A stretch of 62,956 bases of DNA, taken from positions 1-62,956 of the forward strand of contig CAJUBQ010000019.1 of the NCBI GenBank assembly GCA_910584595.1, written 5' to 3'. Origin of the DNA: an uncultured Eubacterium sp. Lineage in GTDB: Bacteria > Bacillota > Clostridia > Lachnospirales > Lachnospiraceae. Under the pieces are notes generated by a model. The model saw only the letters and a list, made by a program, of their open reading frames with translations. It did not search any database and was not told the origin of the DNA. The position numbers and the translations under genes were made by a program. Of the stretch, positions 43,891 to 53,440 are shown one piece after another (within the stretch, counting starts at the first letter, position 1; each line of letters starts with the position of its first letter).

Positions 43891-44511
43891 ATGGAGATAA
43901 TAGGAAACGCCGATGGACCAACAAGCATTTATTTATCCGGTGTACTGGGAGATTCATATCAAATAATATCCTACACCATTTTAATAATTTTTTACAGTAT
44001 ATATTTTTTAAAGCAATATTCTCTAAAAAGGCATGGAATTCAGGCGATGCAATTAGGTCAAAATAAAATAGAAATTTTAATTCTTTTTTCATCTGTTTGC
44101 ATAACTATTATTCAAATAATTTCCATCTATTTAGATTGGAGTATGCTGCCATCAAATACCAGATTCATTGGAATAATCTTGGGATTACTAGGAGATCTTA
44201 TTTTTTTCATTGCAGTATTAACGATGAAAAACAGTTGGCGAGCTGGTATCCCCGAAAATGCATGTACAAAGCTTATTACAAATGGAATATATAAATATAG
44301 TAGAAATCCTGCTTTTTTAGCATTTGATTTAATGTATATTAGTATATTACTAATATATTTCAATATTTTTCTATTTTTGTTTACGAGCTGGACGATTATT
44401 ATCTTTCATCTACAAATATTACAAGAAGAAAAATACTTAGAAGCTGTATTTAAAGATGATTACATAATTTATAAAAATCACACATACCGCTATTTTGGCA
44501 GAAAAAAATAA
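43891..44511 (+). CDS. Isoprenylcysteine methyltransferase-like membrane protein
   Basis: The protein has 206 residues with TAGGAG upstream. The C-terminal half has the ICMT/PEMT pattern: TNGIYKYSRNPAFLAFDLMY (SAM and RNP motif), then HLQILQEEKYLEAVFKDDY. About five membrane helices are visible. The N-terminus, MEIIGNADGPTSIYLSG, is unusual; the motif G-x-ADGPTxI occurs in beta subunits of sodium-pumping decarboxylases. The methyl acceptor is unknown (a lipid or small thiol). A strong terminator follows. Confidence 0.78.
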   Translation: MEIIGNADGPTSIYLSGVLGDSYQIISYTILIIFYSIYFLKQYSLKRHGIQAMQLGQNKIEILILFSSVCITIIQIISIYLDWSMLPSNTRFIGIILGLLGDLIFFIAVLTMKNSWRAGIPENACTKLITNGIYKYSRNPAFLAFDLMYISILLIYFNIFLFLFTSWTIIIFHLQILQEEKYLEAVFKDDYIIYKNHTYRYFGRKK

Positions 44512-44514
44512 ATT

Positions 44515-44547
44515 TGGTGGCCTTTGCATAAAATGCAAAGGCCACCA
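44515..44547. terminator. Terminator between convergent genes
   Basis: TGGTGGCCTTTGCAT pairs with ATGCAAAGGCCACCA (15 bp, 3-base loop), with A/T-rich flanks on both sides. Could serve the methyltransferase-like gene and rsmG. Confidence 0.85.
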
Positions 44548-44592
44548 TAAAAAATAAATAATTATTTTACTTTTCATTCTTTCATTAATCAC

Positions 44593-45315
44593 TTATAGCG
44601 GATTTTTTCCAGGTGTACCTGCTTTTCTCGGATACTTTTTAGAAGTATGTTTTACTTTTTCAATCATTACAAACGATCTCTTATATTCCGTGTCCGGCAG
44701 TTGAAATTGCTTTATCTTACATATCTTACCTCCTAAAGTCTGAATTGCTTTTTTTGATTCTTCCAGTTCTTCAGTAATTTCAGCAGATTTATAAGCTACA
44801 AACTTTCCTTGTACCTTTACAAATGGAAGACAATATTCACTTAAACTAGCTAAAGGCGCAACTGCTCTTGAAACGCAAAGATCATACTGTTCACGATAAG
44901 CAGCATCATGTGCTAATTCCTCAGCTCTGCCATGAACCGCATAAATATTTGTTAAACATAGCTTTTCAATAACATCTTCTAAAAATCGAATTCTTTTATT
45001 TAAAGAATCTGCAAGTAAAACAGTTAATTCCGGATACATGATCTTAAGAGGTATTCCGGGAAATCCGGCGCCTGTACCAACATCTATCATCTTCCAATTA
45101 CTTTTTATGTGCAAATAAGACGCTAAAGAAAGACTATCTAAATAATGCTTTTCTACCACTTCATCAAATTCTGTAATCGCTGTAAGGTTCATAACCTTAT
45201 TCCATTCACATAATACTTCATAATATATAGCAAATTGCTGTTTCATCGTGTCAGTAAGTGTAAGATTTAATTGTAACAAATTTTTTTCCAATTTATCAAA
45301 ATTATAAACCATCAT
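44593..45315 (-). CDS. rsmG: 16S rRNA G527 N7-methyltransferase
   Basis: The protein has 240 residues. RsmG features are WNKVMNLTAI, HYLDSLSLASYL, WKMIDVGTGAGFPGIPLKI (SAM loop), NIYAVHGRAEELA and CVSRAVAPLASLSEYCLPF. The C-terminus is extended by a Lys-rich stretch. Its start overlaps mnmG by 14 bases and it is the last gene of mnmE-mnmG-rsmG. Two adjacent ATG codons leave the exact start uncertain by one residue. Confidence 0.96.
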   Translation of the reverse strand: MMVYNFDKLEKNLLQLNLTLTDTMKQQFAIYYEVLCEWNKVMNLTAITEFDEVVEKHYLDSLSLASYLHIKSNWKMIDVGTGAGFPGIPLKIMYPELTVLLADSLNKRIRFLEDVIEKLCLTNIYAVHGRAEELAHDAAYREQYDLCVSRAVAPLASLSEYCLPFVKVQGKFVAYKSAEITEELEESKKAIQTLGGKICKIKQFQLPDTEYKRSFVMIEKVKHTSKKYPRKAGTPGKNPL

Positions 45316-47344
45316 TATCCTCTTTTTCCGTATTATCTAATTTTCTTTTATTATGATAATATTGCTCTAAATAAACAAGCAATACTGATATATCAGCAGG
45401 AGATACTCCTGATATTCTGGAAGCCTGTCCAATAGATACCGGTTGATATAAATTTAGTTTTTGTTTAGCTTCTATTCGAAGCCCGCTCACAGCATCATAA
45501 TCAAAATTTTTCTCCAGTTTCTTATTTTCCAGTTTCTTAAAACTTTCCACTTGTTTCATCTGTCTTTTAATATATCCATCATATTTTATATTAATATTTA
45601 CTTGTTCTGCAACTTCTTCAGGCAAATGAGGGCGATCCGGATCAATTTCAGATAATAAATCATAATTTAACTCTGGTCTACGTATCAGTTCTGTCAATGT
45701 TGAGCCGGTATTTAATGGAACACTTTGATACTTTTCCAAAAACTCCTGCGTTTTTGGATTAGCTCCAACGATCACATGGGAAACCCGTTCCACTTCCTCA
45801 TTTATCATTTTTTCTTTTTTCTTAACCCATTCATAACGTTCTTTAGAAACCAACCCAACCTGATATCCTTTTTTTGTAAGACGTAAATCAGCATTATCCT
45901 GACGCAGCAATAACCGGTACTCTGCTCTGGAAGTCATCATACGATATGGCTCATGATTTTCTTTTGTAACAAGATCATCAATCAATACGCCAATATAAGC
46001 TTCCGATCGATCCAATATTAACGGTTCCTTTCCTAAAATTTGCATAGCCGCATTAATACCGGCAACTAATCCTTGTGCAGCAGCTTCCTCATAACCAGAA
46101 CTTCCATTAAACTGCCCTCCACTAAAAAGACCATGTATTTTCTTAAATTCCAAAGATGGGTATAATTGATTTGGATTCATACAATCATATTCAATTGCAT
46201 AAGCACATCGAACTATTTTTGCATGTTCTAAGCCTGGAACCGTACGATACATTGCATATTGCACATCTTCCGGCAATGAACTGGACATTCCTCCCACATA
46301 CATTTCATTTGTATGAATTCCTTCAGGCTCTATAAATAGCTGATGCCTGTCTTTATCCGAAAATTTAACTACTTTATCTTCAATAGAAGGACAATAACGA
46401 GGACCGGTTCCTTCTATCACTCCTGCATAGATTGGTGAACGGTCCAGATTTGCACGTATAATATCATGTGTCTTTTCATTTGTGTATGTTAACCAACAAG
46501 ATACCTGGTCAATCTGCACTTCTTCAGGATCTGTCGTAAAGGAAAATGGTACAATATGCTCGTCACCCTTTTGCTCCTGCATTTTTGAAAAATCAATCGA
46601 ACGTCTGTCTATTCTTGCCGGAGTACCTGTTTTAAAGCGGAACATTTCTATACCATTGTTTTTTAATGACTCCGTTAAATGATTCGCTGCCATCAAACCA
46701 TTTGGACCCGTATATGAAATCATTTCTCCTGTCAAACAACGTGCCCTTAAATAGGTTCCTGTACATAAAATCACAGCCTTACAATCATAACGAGCTCCTG
46801 AAACAGTTCTCACACCCACCACTTTTTTTATTTGTAAATCATAATTTCTTTTTTTTGCTTCTTCTGTATCATACACTGCTTGATCCTTTTCTTGATTTTT
46901 AATAACAGAATCAAGTAAGGATTCTGTAATAATCTCGGATACTTCAGCCTGTTTAATCGTAAGATAATCTGTGCTTTGAAGTGTTTTTCTCATTTCCATA
47001 CTATAATTTGCTTTATCCGCTTGTGCCCGCAGAGAATGTACAGCAGGACCCTTAGAACGGTTTAACATTTTAGACTGTATGAACGTTCGATCAATATTAA
47101 TCCCCATCTGTCCGCCCAGGGCATCAATCTCCCTCACCAAATGACCTTTAGAACTCCCTCCTATATTGGGGTTACAGGGCATTAATGCTATACTATCTAC
47201 ACTAACTGTAAAAATAATTGTCTCCAATCCAAGTCTGGCACACGCCAAAGCAGCTTCGCATCCGGCATGTCCGGCGCCAACAACAACTACATCATATGTT
47301 TCTCTAAATGTATTTTTTGGACATTCCATTTCTTCAGCCTCCAT
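45302..47344 (-). CDS. mnmG: tRNA U34 carboxymethylaminomethyl synthesis protein MnmG (GidA)
   Basis: The protein has 680 residues, some 50 longer than usual. FAD binding is shown by YDVVVVGAGHAGCEAALACA. Other hallmarks are MPCNPNIGGSSKGHLVREID, CTGTYLRARCL, FKTGTPARIDRRSIDF, GLFSGGQFNGSSGYEEAAAQG and the C-terminal SRISGVSPADISVLL. The extra length is partly a Lys/Glu-rich insertion around residues 137-170. GGAGG before the second in-frame Met (47329) makes that a possible true start. With MnmE it modifies the wobble uridine of several tRNAs. Confidence 0.95.
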   Translation of the reverse strand: MEAEEMECPKNTFRETYDVVVVGAGHAGCEAALACARLGLETIIFTVSVDSIALMPCNPNIGGSSKGHLVREIDALGGQMGINIDRTFIQSKMLNRSKGPAVHSLRAQADKANYSMEMRKTLQSTDYLTIKQAEVSEIITESLLDSVIKNQEKDQAVYDTEEAKKRNYDLQIKKVVGVRTVSGARYDCKAVILCTGTYLRARCLTGEMISYTGPNGLMAANHLTESLKNNGIEMFRFKTGTPARIDRRSIDFSKMQEQKGDEHIVPFSFTTDPEEVQIDQVSCWLTYTNEKTHDIIRANLDRSPIYAGVIEGTGPRYCPSIEDKVVKFSDKDRHQLFIEPEGIHTNEMYVGGMSSSLPEDVQYAMYRTVPGLEHAKIVRCAYAIEYDCMNPNQLYPSLEFKKIHGLFSGGQFNGSSGYEEAAAQGLVAGINAAMQILGKEPLILDRSEAYIGVLIDDLVTKENHEPYRMMTSRAEYRLLLRQDNADLRLTKKGYQVGLVSKERYEWVKKKEKMINEEVERVSHVIVGANPKTQEFLEKYQSVPLNTGSTLTELIRRPELNYDLLSEIDPDRPHLPEEVAEQVNINIKYDGYIKRQMKQVESFKKLENKKLEKNFDYDAVSGLRIEAKQKLNLYQPVSIGQASRISGVSPADISVLLVYLEQYYHNKRKLDNTEKEDNDGL

Positions 47345-47357
47345 TTAATATACGCTC

Positions 47358-48737
47358 CTATTTTCCCATACAGAATTTTGAAAAGATTTCTTCGGCTAAA
47401 TCATCTTCTACAGATTCACCAATAATAAATCCTAATGTCTCATATGCATGCATCAAATCAACAGAATAAAAATCTTCAGGCATGTGATTTTGAATACTCT
47501 CTTCCACTAATTCCAAGCTCTCAAGCGCTTGAGATAAATAATTTTTGTGTCTGATATTCGTAATGATTAATTCATCATTATATGTTACATTTCCATTTAG
47601 AAACATATCGTAAACAATAGTTACCAACTTATCAATCCCATCACCATCTTTTGCAGATATCATAATGACGTGCTCCGATATTTTTTTTACATATTCCAGC
47701 TGATCCTTTTCTACTTTCGATTTCAAATCCGATTTATTCATCAAAATAATAACCTTTTTTCCTTGAACCATCTTTGCAATATGATAGTCTTCTTCACTTA
47801 ATTGTTGCGAGCTATCAATAACATATAAAATCAAATCTGCATTTTCCAAATATTCCTTAGCTCTGTCTACACCAATTTTTTCTACAATATCATCTGTCTC
47901 ATGAATGCCTGCAGTATCTATTATATTTAAAGTAATTCCATTCAAATTCACCTGCTCTTCTATAATATCTCTCGTTGTTCCGGCAACGTCCGTAACAATC
48001 GCCCGATTCGATCCTACCAAAACATTCAGCAAAGAAGATTTTCCGACATTTGGTTTTCCAACAATTACCGTATGAATTCCTTCTTTCAAAATTTTACCCT
48101 GATCTGCTGTATCCAACAAACACTTAATTTCTTTCTTCAGATTTGATATAACTTCATCCAAATGCTCTTCATATCCATCTAAACTAAAATGTTCCGGATC
48201 ATCTACTGCTGATTCAATATAAGCAGTTTCATGAATAATTTTTTCTCTAAGATTCTGTATTTTGAAAAATACTGCTCCTCTTAACTGACTAATTGAACTT
48301 TTCAGCGCAAAATCATTTTTAGAATTAATAATATCAATTACAGATTCCGCCTGTGTAAGGTCAATTCTTCCGTTTAAAAATGCTCTCTTTGTAAATTCTC
48401 CTGGTTCAGCTGGTCTGGCTCCATATTTAACAACGGTTTCTAAAATTTTCTGCATAACAAGAACGCCGCCATGACAATTTATTTCAATTGTATCTTCCCT
48501 GGTATAACTGTTTGGAGCCTTCATCAGCATTACAAGTACTTCATCTACAATTTCATTCTCATTCATAATGTATCCATAATGAATCGTATGAGAATCACAA
48601 TCTTTTAAAGATTTTTTGTTTTTTGCAAAAAAGATTTTATCTGCAACTTCAATAGCCTCATTCCCGCTCATTCGTATAATGCCAATTCCAGAACTTGCCA
48701 TTGCTGTAGCAATAGCTGCAATTGTATCTGTCTTCAT
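47358..48737 (-). CDS. mnmE: tRNA modification GTPase MnmE (TrmE)
   Basis: The protein has 459 residues. The N-terminal folate-binding domain (TIAAIATAMASSGIGIIRMSG, HYGYI) precedes a G domain inserted in a helical domain: VGKPNVGKSSLLN (G1), DVAGTTRD (G2/G3 region), DTAGIHETDD, NKSD (G4). The catalytic Cys is in the final FCMGK. It partners MnmG, whose gene follows 13 bases later. It appears to start a new transcript, since a terminator separates it from jag. Confidence 0.96.
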   Translation of the reverse strand: MKTDTIAAIATAMASSGIGIIRMSGNEAIEVADKIFFAKNKKSLKDCDSHTIHYGYIMNENEIVDEVLVMLMKAPNSYTREDTIEINCHGGVLVMQKILETVVKYGARPAEPGEFTKRAFLNGRIDLTQAESVIDIINSKNDFALKSSISQLRGAVFFKIQNLREKIIHETAYIESAVDDPEHFSLDGYEEHLDEVISNLKKEIKCLLDTADQGKILKEGIHTVIVGKPNVGKSSLLNVLVGSNRAIVTDVAGTTRDIIEEQVNLNGITLNIIDTAGIHETDDIVEKIGVDRAKEYLENADLILYVIDSSQQLSEEDYHIAKMVQGKKVIILMNKSDLKSKVEKDQLEYVKKISEHVIMISAKDGDGIDKLVTIVYDMFLNGNVTYNDELIITNIRHKNYLSQALESLELVEESIQNHMPEDFYSVDLMHAYETLGFIIGESVEDDLAEEIFSKFCMGK

Positions 48738-48750
48738 AAACTATCTCCTA

Positions 48751-48787
48751 TTTAAAAAAACTGTGTTCAAATGAATTTGAACACAGT
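48751..48787 (-). terminator. Terminator after jag
   Basis: Stem ACTGTGTTCAAAT / ATTTGAACACAGT (13 bp, 2-base loop), followed on the minus strand by TTTTTTT. It ends the rpmH-rnpA-yidD-yidC-jag operon. Confidence 0.9.
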
Positions 48788-48817
48788 CTCAATTGTATAA
48801 TATTCTGACAATATATA

Positions 48818-49444
48818 CTAATTTCTTTTTAACGTAACCACTACATGACGGTAAGGTTCTTCTCCTTCACTATGTGTAGATACAAAACGATCATTCTGAA
48901 GCGCAGAATGGATTACCCGACGCTCATATGGATTCATCGGCTCTAAAGCAACTGGCCGTTTTGTTCTCTTCACTTTATATGAAATGTTCTTAGCAAGATT
49001 CTCTAATGTTTCTTTTCTCCTTTTACGATAATCTTCAGTATCTAATTTCACTTTTACATAATGATCTGTCTGCTTATTTACAGCAAGATTTGTCAAATAC
49101 TGTAAGGAATCTAATGTTTGTCCACGTTTGCCAATTAAGACGCCCATTTCCTCTCCCTTAAATTCCACTTCCATCAAACCATTCTCTTCATCATAATCGA
49201 TAAGAATCTCTACTTCCAGTTTCATTGCCTCAAATACCTGATTCAAAAATTCTCTGACACTTTCTTCTGGCGAATATTTCTTACGTACTTTAATGACTGC
49301 AGGTTTACTTCCAAATCCTAAAAAACCAGTACTCCCCTCGCTTATAACTTCATATTCTAACTGATCGCTCGTTACCCCAAGTCGAACTAAAGCATCCGTA
49401 ACTGCATCATTTACTGTTTTTGCACTTACCTCAATAAACTCCAT
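48818..49444 (-). CDS. jag: RNA-binding protein Jag (KhpB/SpoIIIJ-associated)
   Basis: The ATG behind AAAGGGGAG gives 208 residues, MEFIEVSAKTVNDAVTDALV. The Jag_N domain (1-50, ending GFLGFGSKPAVIKV), a KH domain (GVLIGKRGQTLDSLQYLTNL) and a C-terminal R3H domain (PYERRVIHSALQNDRFV) are in the usual order. It binds RNA with KhpA and influences cell division and sporulation. It lies downstream of yidC as in most Firmicutes. Confidence 0.95.
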   Translation of the reverse strand: MEFIEVSAKTVNDAVTDALVRLGVTSDQLEYEVISEGSTGFLGFGSKPAVIKVRKKYSPEESVREFLNQVFEAMKLEVEILIDYDEENGLMEVEFKGEEMGVLIGKRGQTLDSLQYLTNLAVNKQTDHYVKVKLDTEDYRKRRKETLENLAKNISYKVKRTKRPVALEPMNPYERRVIHSALQNDRFVSTHSEGEEPYRHVVVTLKRN

Positions 49445-49460
49445 CACAAAAATCTCCCCT

Positions 49461-50729
49461 TTATTTATTATTCCTTTCATTAAAGTCCTTCACCAAATTT
49501 GCCTTTGCGGTTAAACTGTTCGGATTTGCAGTTTTTCTATATTCATAAGCTTTCTCAATCTTAGAATCCCTTTCTGCTTTCGACATAGTAGCAGAAAGCT
49601 GTACATTACTCTTCGTGCTCATTTTTGCAGCATTACGAATCTGATTTTCATTGATACCCATTTTTTCCAGCTTCTTTTTTCGCTTCTCTACATTTTTAGC
49701 AATCACTTCATCTAAATCCAAATTCTGGATATGTTTGTTAACAAAATACTGCTGAACACCTCTGGTTAATGAACTGAAAATCCAATAAATACCAAGTCCG
49801 ACCGGAACAGTAAAAGTAATTCCTACAGAAATCAATGGCATTGTATAATTCATCGTCTTCATCTGTTTTGCCATTGGATTATCTGTATCTGCCTGAGGCA
49901 TTAATTTAATATTAATAATCTGAGATACATATGATACAACCGGTATTAAAAACGCCAACACTACAAAAAGATAAGACTTTTCCTGAAAACTATTCGAAAT
50001 AATTGTAACCGGTGAATCTGATATATTCATCCCAAGAAATGCATTCATGTGATTTAACTGTTCTCTTGTTGAAAAGATCACATCATGCAAATTCGGAAAA
50101 GAATCACTTAAAGTCTCCCAGCCGGAAGTCGGCATTTTATAAATGGAATCCACAATAAAATTTTTCACTGTCGACAAATCCGGATTATTGAAATCTGCTT
50201 TGATCTGTTGTGTCAAATTCATACTTTCTAAGAATTTTTCCATAATTCCCTGATATCCGGCAGTATGAATAATACCATCCACAACACCGTCAAAAGCAGC
50301 TTTCACACTGGAAACATAAGCAGGTACATTATAAATAACACGATATAATGCTAAAAAGACCGGCATCTGCAGCAAAAATGGCAGGCATGTCCCTGTTGGA
50401 GATATCCCGTATTTTGCATATAATGCCTGTGTCTCCTCATTCATTGCTAACTGAGATTCCTGATCCCTTTTTCCCTTATATTTTTCCTGAATCGCTTTCA
50501 CTTCCGGCTGCATTTTCTGCTGAAGCTTAGAAAACTTCTGCTGCTTGATGGTAAGCGGCAGCATACACATATAGATCAATATTGTTAATACAATGATTGT
50601 GATACCTATGTTCTCTATTCTGAACACATTTGCCAGAAACAGATAAATCCAGTTCATAATCCACCCTAAAATCCTTGCAACCGGGCCCAAAATAGAACCA
50701 GAATACTGTGTCAGTATGATCGTAGTCAA
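49461..50729 (-). CDS. yidC: Membrane protein insertase YidC (OxaA)
   Basis: The protein has 422 residues. The conserved core is present: IGITIIVLTILIYMCMLPLT, QQKFSKLQQKMQPEVKAIQEKYKG, the FLLQMPVFLALYRVIYNVPAYV helices and GLGIYWIFSSLTRGVQQYFV. A long extracellular insertion between the second and third core helices (~residues 140-240) is larger than in Bacillus SpoIIIJ. The cytoplasmic tail is Lys-rich. It inserts membrane proteins alone or with SecYEG. Confidence 0.95.
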   Translation of the reverse strand: MTTIILTQYSGSILGPVARILGWIMNWIYLFLANVFRIENIGITIIVLTILIYMCMLPLTIKQQKFSKLQQKMQPEVKAIQEKYKGKRDQESQLAMNEETQALYAKYGISPTGTCLPFLLQMPVFLALYRVIYNVPAYVSSVKAAFDGVVDGIIHTAGYQGIMEKFLESMNLTQQIKADFNNPDLSTVKNFIVDSIYKMPTSGWETLSDSFPNLHDVIFSTREQLNHMNAFLGMNISDSPVTIISNSFQEKSYLFVVLAFLIPVVSYVSQIINIKLMPQADTDNPMAKQMKTMNYTMPLISVGITFTVPVGLGIYWIFSSLTRGVQQYFVNKHIQNLDLDEVIAKNVEKRKKKLEKMGINENQIRNAAKMSTKSNVQLSATMSKAERDSKIEKAYEYRKTANPNSLTAKANLVKDFNERNNK

Positions 50730-50741
50730 TGAAATACCTCC

Positions 50742-50957
50742 TTATGGGACAGGATCATATCCACCTTTTGAAAAAGGATTGCAGCGCAATATTCTCCAGA
50801 CTGCCAGCATTCCTCCCCGAACCGGACCATGTTTTGAAATAGCTTCAATCGCATAATTTGAACACGATGGAAAATAAGGACATTTCACGGTTTTCATCGG
50901 TGATATATACCTTTGATATAATTTAATACAAAAAATTAAAATTTTTTTCAATCTCAC
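50742..50957 (-). CDS. yidD: Membrane protein insertion efficiency factor YidD
   Basis: The protein has 71 residues. The family motif is complete: CIKLYQRYISPMKTVKCPYFPSCSNYAIEAI and GGMLAVWRILRCNPFSKGGYDPVP, with its three conserved Cys. It overlaps rnpA by 4 bases and precedes yidC by 12, the standard order. Confidence 0.96.
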   Translation of the reverse strand: MRLKKILIFCIKLYQRYISPMKTVKCPYFPSCSNYAIEAISKHGPVRGGMLAVWRILRCNPFSKGGYDPVP

Positions 50958-51310
50958 TCATCTTCTTTATTAATAGATTTTATAATATTTTGAAGACCTC
51001 CAAGATGCAGCAGAGCGCTTTTTGTATCTTTATAAGAAATATCTTTTGCTGACATTCTTGCGATAACTACTATATCCAAACCACGATAAAACTTGTCTTC
51101 CTGCAATCTGTAAGCTTCTTTAATCAAACGCTTCAAACGATGTCTGACAATACTATTGCCCACTTTTTTACTAACAGAAATACCAATTCTGTTACATACG
51201 GTTCCATTTTCCAAAACATACAAAACAAGATATCGATTCGCATATGATTTTCCCTGTTTGTATACTTTTTGAAAATCAGAATTCTTTTTTAACGATTCAG
51301 AAAATTTCAT
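50954..51310 (-). CDS. rnpA: Ribonuclease P protein component
   Basis: The protein has 118 residues. FQKVYKQGKSYANRYLVLYV, NRIGISVSKKVGNSIVRHRLKRLIKEAYR (the RNR signature) and LDIVVIARMSAKD are typical. It binds the catalytic RNA RnpB for tRNA 5' processing. It lies between rpmH and yidD. Confidence 0.96.
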   Translation of the reverse strand: MKFSESLKKNSDFQKVYKQGKSYANRYLVLYVLENGTVCNRIGISVSKKVGNSIVRHRLKRLIKEAYRLQEDKFYRGLDIVVIARMSAKDISYKDTKSALLHLGGLQNIIKSINKEDE

Positions 51311-51452
51311 GGTTCCTTCCTAAAACTGTGGCCTTTCTCAATAAAAACCCAATAAAACGGTTATCTTTATGGGATTTTTTCATGATCTTAACAAATTTTT
51401 TAAAAATAACCGTTTTCCGTAAAATAAGAAGAAAGACCACAAAAGATGTGGC

Positions 51453-51587
51453 CTATGCTGATAATTTCTTTCTTCCTTTTAATCTTCTTGCAGCCAATAC
51501 CTTTCTTCCGCCTGCCGTACTCATTCTTTTTCTGAAGCCATGCACCTTTGATCTATGTCTTTTATTTGGCTGATACGTCATCTTCAT
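51453..51587 (-). CDS. rpmH: 50S ribosomal protein L34
   Basis: The 44 residues begin MKMTYQPNKRHRSKVHGFRK, with GGRKVLAARRLKGRKKLSA at the end, the whole L34 signature. AGGAGG lies 11 bases before the ATG. It heads the rpmH-rnpA-yidD-yidC-jag operon, transcribed away from the origin. The 142-base gap to rnpA contains nested inverted repeats (51354-51364 with 51406-51416). Confidence 0.97.
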   Translation of the reverse strand: MKMTYQPNKRHRSKVHGFRKRMSTAGGRKVLAARRLKGRKKLSA

Positions 51588-52081
51588 ACTACATGCACCT
51601 CCTCTTTACAAATGTTCGTCATAAAAAAATACCATTACAATTATATCAAAAAAGCTACGCAAGTCAAGAAAAACCTTTTGTTTTTATAATTTTTTTATGA
51701 ATTTCTGATACTTTATCCGCATCCACATACAAACACAAAAAAGTTATCCACAATTAAATTATCAACGAAAACTTATACACATACTTATCCACAGTATTTT
51801 TGCATTTTTCATAAAAACTGTTGATTTTAAAGGCTTTTATCCATATAAATAATTGTGGATAACTCAGCAAATAAGAAAAAAAATCCGTTTAATATTTGTG
51901 AATAAGAACTTTTTTGCACAATCTCAAAACCCGATCCTATTCTATTTTAGACATTTTATCCACTTCAGAATCACTTTTTTTGTCTGAAGATTTAATTGCT
52001 AAATTCGTCATTTTGGTTTATCATATAAAGTGTGGCTTTTATCTGCTTTTTTAGAATGTATAAATATGACGGAGAATTGAT
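51588..52081. other. oriC: Replication origin, upstream DnaA-box cluster
   Basis: The rpmH-dnaA intergenic region carries DnaA boxes TTATCCACA at 51744-51752 and 51785-51793, TTATACACA at 51773-51781, TTATCCATA at 51837-51845 and, inverted, TGTGGATAA at 51854-51862. AT-rich tracts surround them. The divergent rpmH and dnaA promoters must also lie here. Confidence 0.9.
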
Positions 52082-53440
52082 ATGATTGTTGAGGAAAAAT
52101 GGCAAGAAATACTATTAACTGTAAAAGAAGAATACGAACTTTCCAATGTTGTCTTTGATTCGTGGATAAAACCTTTGGAAATTTTTCAAATAGATGGGGA
52201 TAAGATCTATATTTTGGCCCCTCCAGAGCAAATTGCTCTGAATTATATTACAAAAAAATATCGAACTCCTTTAAAGGTTGTTATTTCAGAAGTGACAGGC
52301 GTTGATTATGAGATTGAATTTATTCTTCCCGAAGATGCAAAAAAAATGAAACCAGCCAAATCAACTGCTATGCAGGAAGATCATACCTCTCATAAGAATC
52401 ACGACTTGAATCCAAACTATACATTTGACACTTTTGTAGTTGGAAGTAATAATAAGCTTGCGCATACAATTTCTCTGGTAGTTGCAGAAGAAGCTGAAAA
52501 TCCTGCGAAACAATACAACCCACTTTTTTTATGGGGAGGTGTAGGACTGGGGAAAACACATTTGATGCATTCCATTGCGCACCATATACTGGCAAACCAT
52601 CCAAAACTTAAAATACAATATGTTCCTTCAGAAGTATTTACAAATGAAGTCATCGATGCGATCCGTAACGGAAGTAATTCACAAATCAATGCTATTCGAG
52701 ATAAATATCGTAATGTTGATGTACTTCTAATAGATGATATTCAGTTTATAATAGGAAAAGACCGAACACAGGAAGAATTTTTTAATACTTTTAATGTCTT
52801 ATATAACGCAGGAAAACAAATTGTAGTTTCCAGTGATAAACCACCCAAAGAAATGACAACACTGGAAGAACGCTTTCGTTCACGTTTCCAATGGGGTTGT
52901 ATGGCTGACATCGGTTCACCGGATTATGAAACGCGTATGGCCATTCTTCGGCGTAAAGAAGAAATGGACAACATCAAATTTGATGATGAAATTATTAAAT
53001 ACATAGCTACCAATATTAAATCAAACATTCGAGAGCTGGAAGGCGCACTAAACCGCCTGATGGCTTTTTCACGTTTGACAAATGTTGAAATTACGATTGA
53101 TACCGCAAAAGAACAACTTGAAAGTATTATTAACCCTGATTTACACAGAGAAGTGACTCCTCAGCTAATCATTGAAATTGTTGCGGAGCATTTTCAGAAA
53201 ACTCCACAACAACTGATTTCAAAATCACGAAGCAGTGATATCGTCAGACCAAGGCAAATTGCTATGTACTTATGTAAAAACATGACAGGCGCCTCTTTAG
53301 CTGGAATCGGAGAGATACTGGGGGGACGGGATCACTCCACTATCATTCATGGAATCGAAAAAATTGAAGCTGAATACCAGTCAAACGAAACTACACAAAA
53401 TTTAATAGAAACAATTCGGAAAAAGATCAATCCTAATTAA
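52082..53440 (+). CDS. dnaA: Chromosomal replication initiator DnaA
   Basis: The protein has 452 residues. Domain I is at 1-~85 (SNVVFDSWIKPLEIFQI). The AAA+ domain has NPLFLWGGVGLGKTHLMHSI (Walker A), VDVLLIDDIQFI (Walker B) and EERFRSRFQWG. Domain IV ends with IAMYLCKNMTGASLAGIGEI and GGRDHSTIIHGIEKI, the DnaA-box reader. It binds the boxes on both sides of its gene to open the origin. Autoregulation through the upstream boxes is likely. Confidence 0.98.
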   Translation: MIVEEKWQEILLTVKEEYELSNVVFDSWIKPLEIFQIDGDKIYILAPPEQIALNYITKKYRTPLKVVISEVTGVDYEIEFILPEDAKKMKPAKSTAMQEDHTSHKNHDLNPNYTFDTFVVGSNNKLAHTISLVVAEEAENPAKQYNPLFLWGGVGLGKTHLMHSIAHHILANHPKLKIQYVPSEVFTNEVIDAIRNGSNSQINAIRDKYRNVDVLLIDDIQFIIGKDRTQEEFFNTFNVLYNAGKQIVVSSDKPPKEMTTLEERFRSRFQWGCMADIGSPDYETRMAILRRKEEMDNIKFDDEIIKYIATNIKSNIRELEGALNRLMAFSRLTNVEITIDTAKEQLESIINPDLHREVTPQLIIEIVAEHFQKTPQQLISKSRSSDIVRPRQIAMYLCKNMTGASLAGIGEILGGRDHSTIIHGIEKIEAEYQSNETTQNLIETIRKKINPN

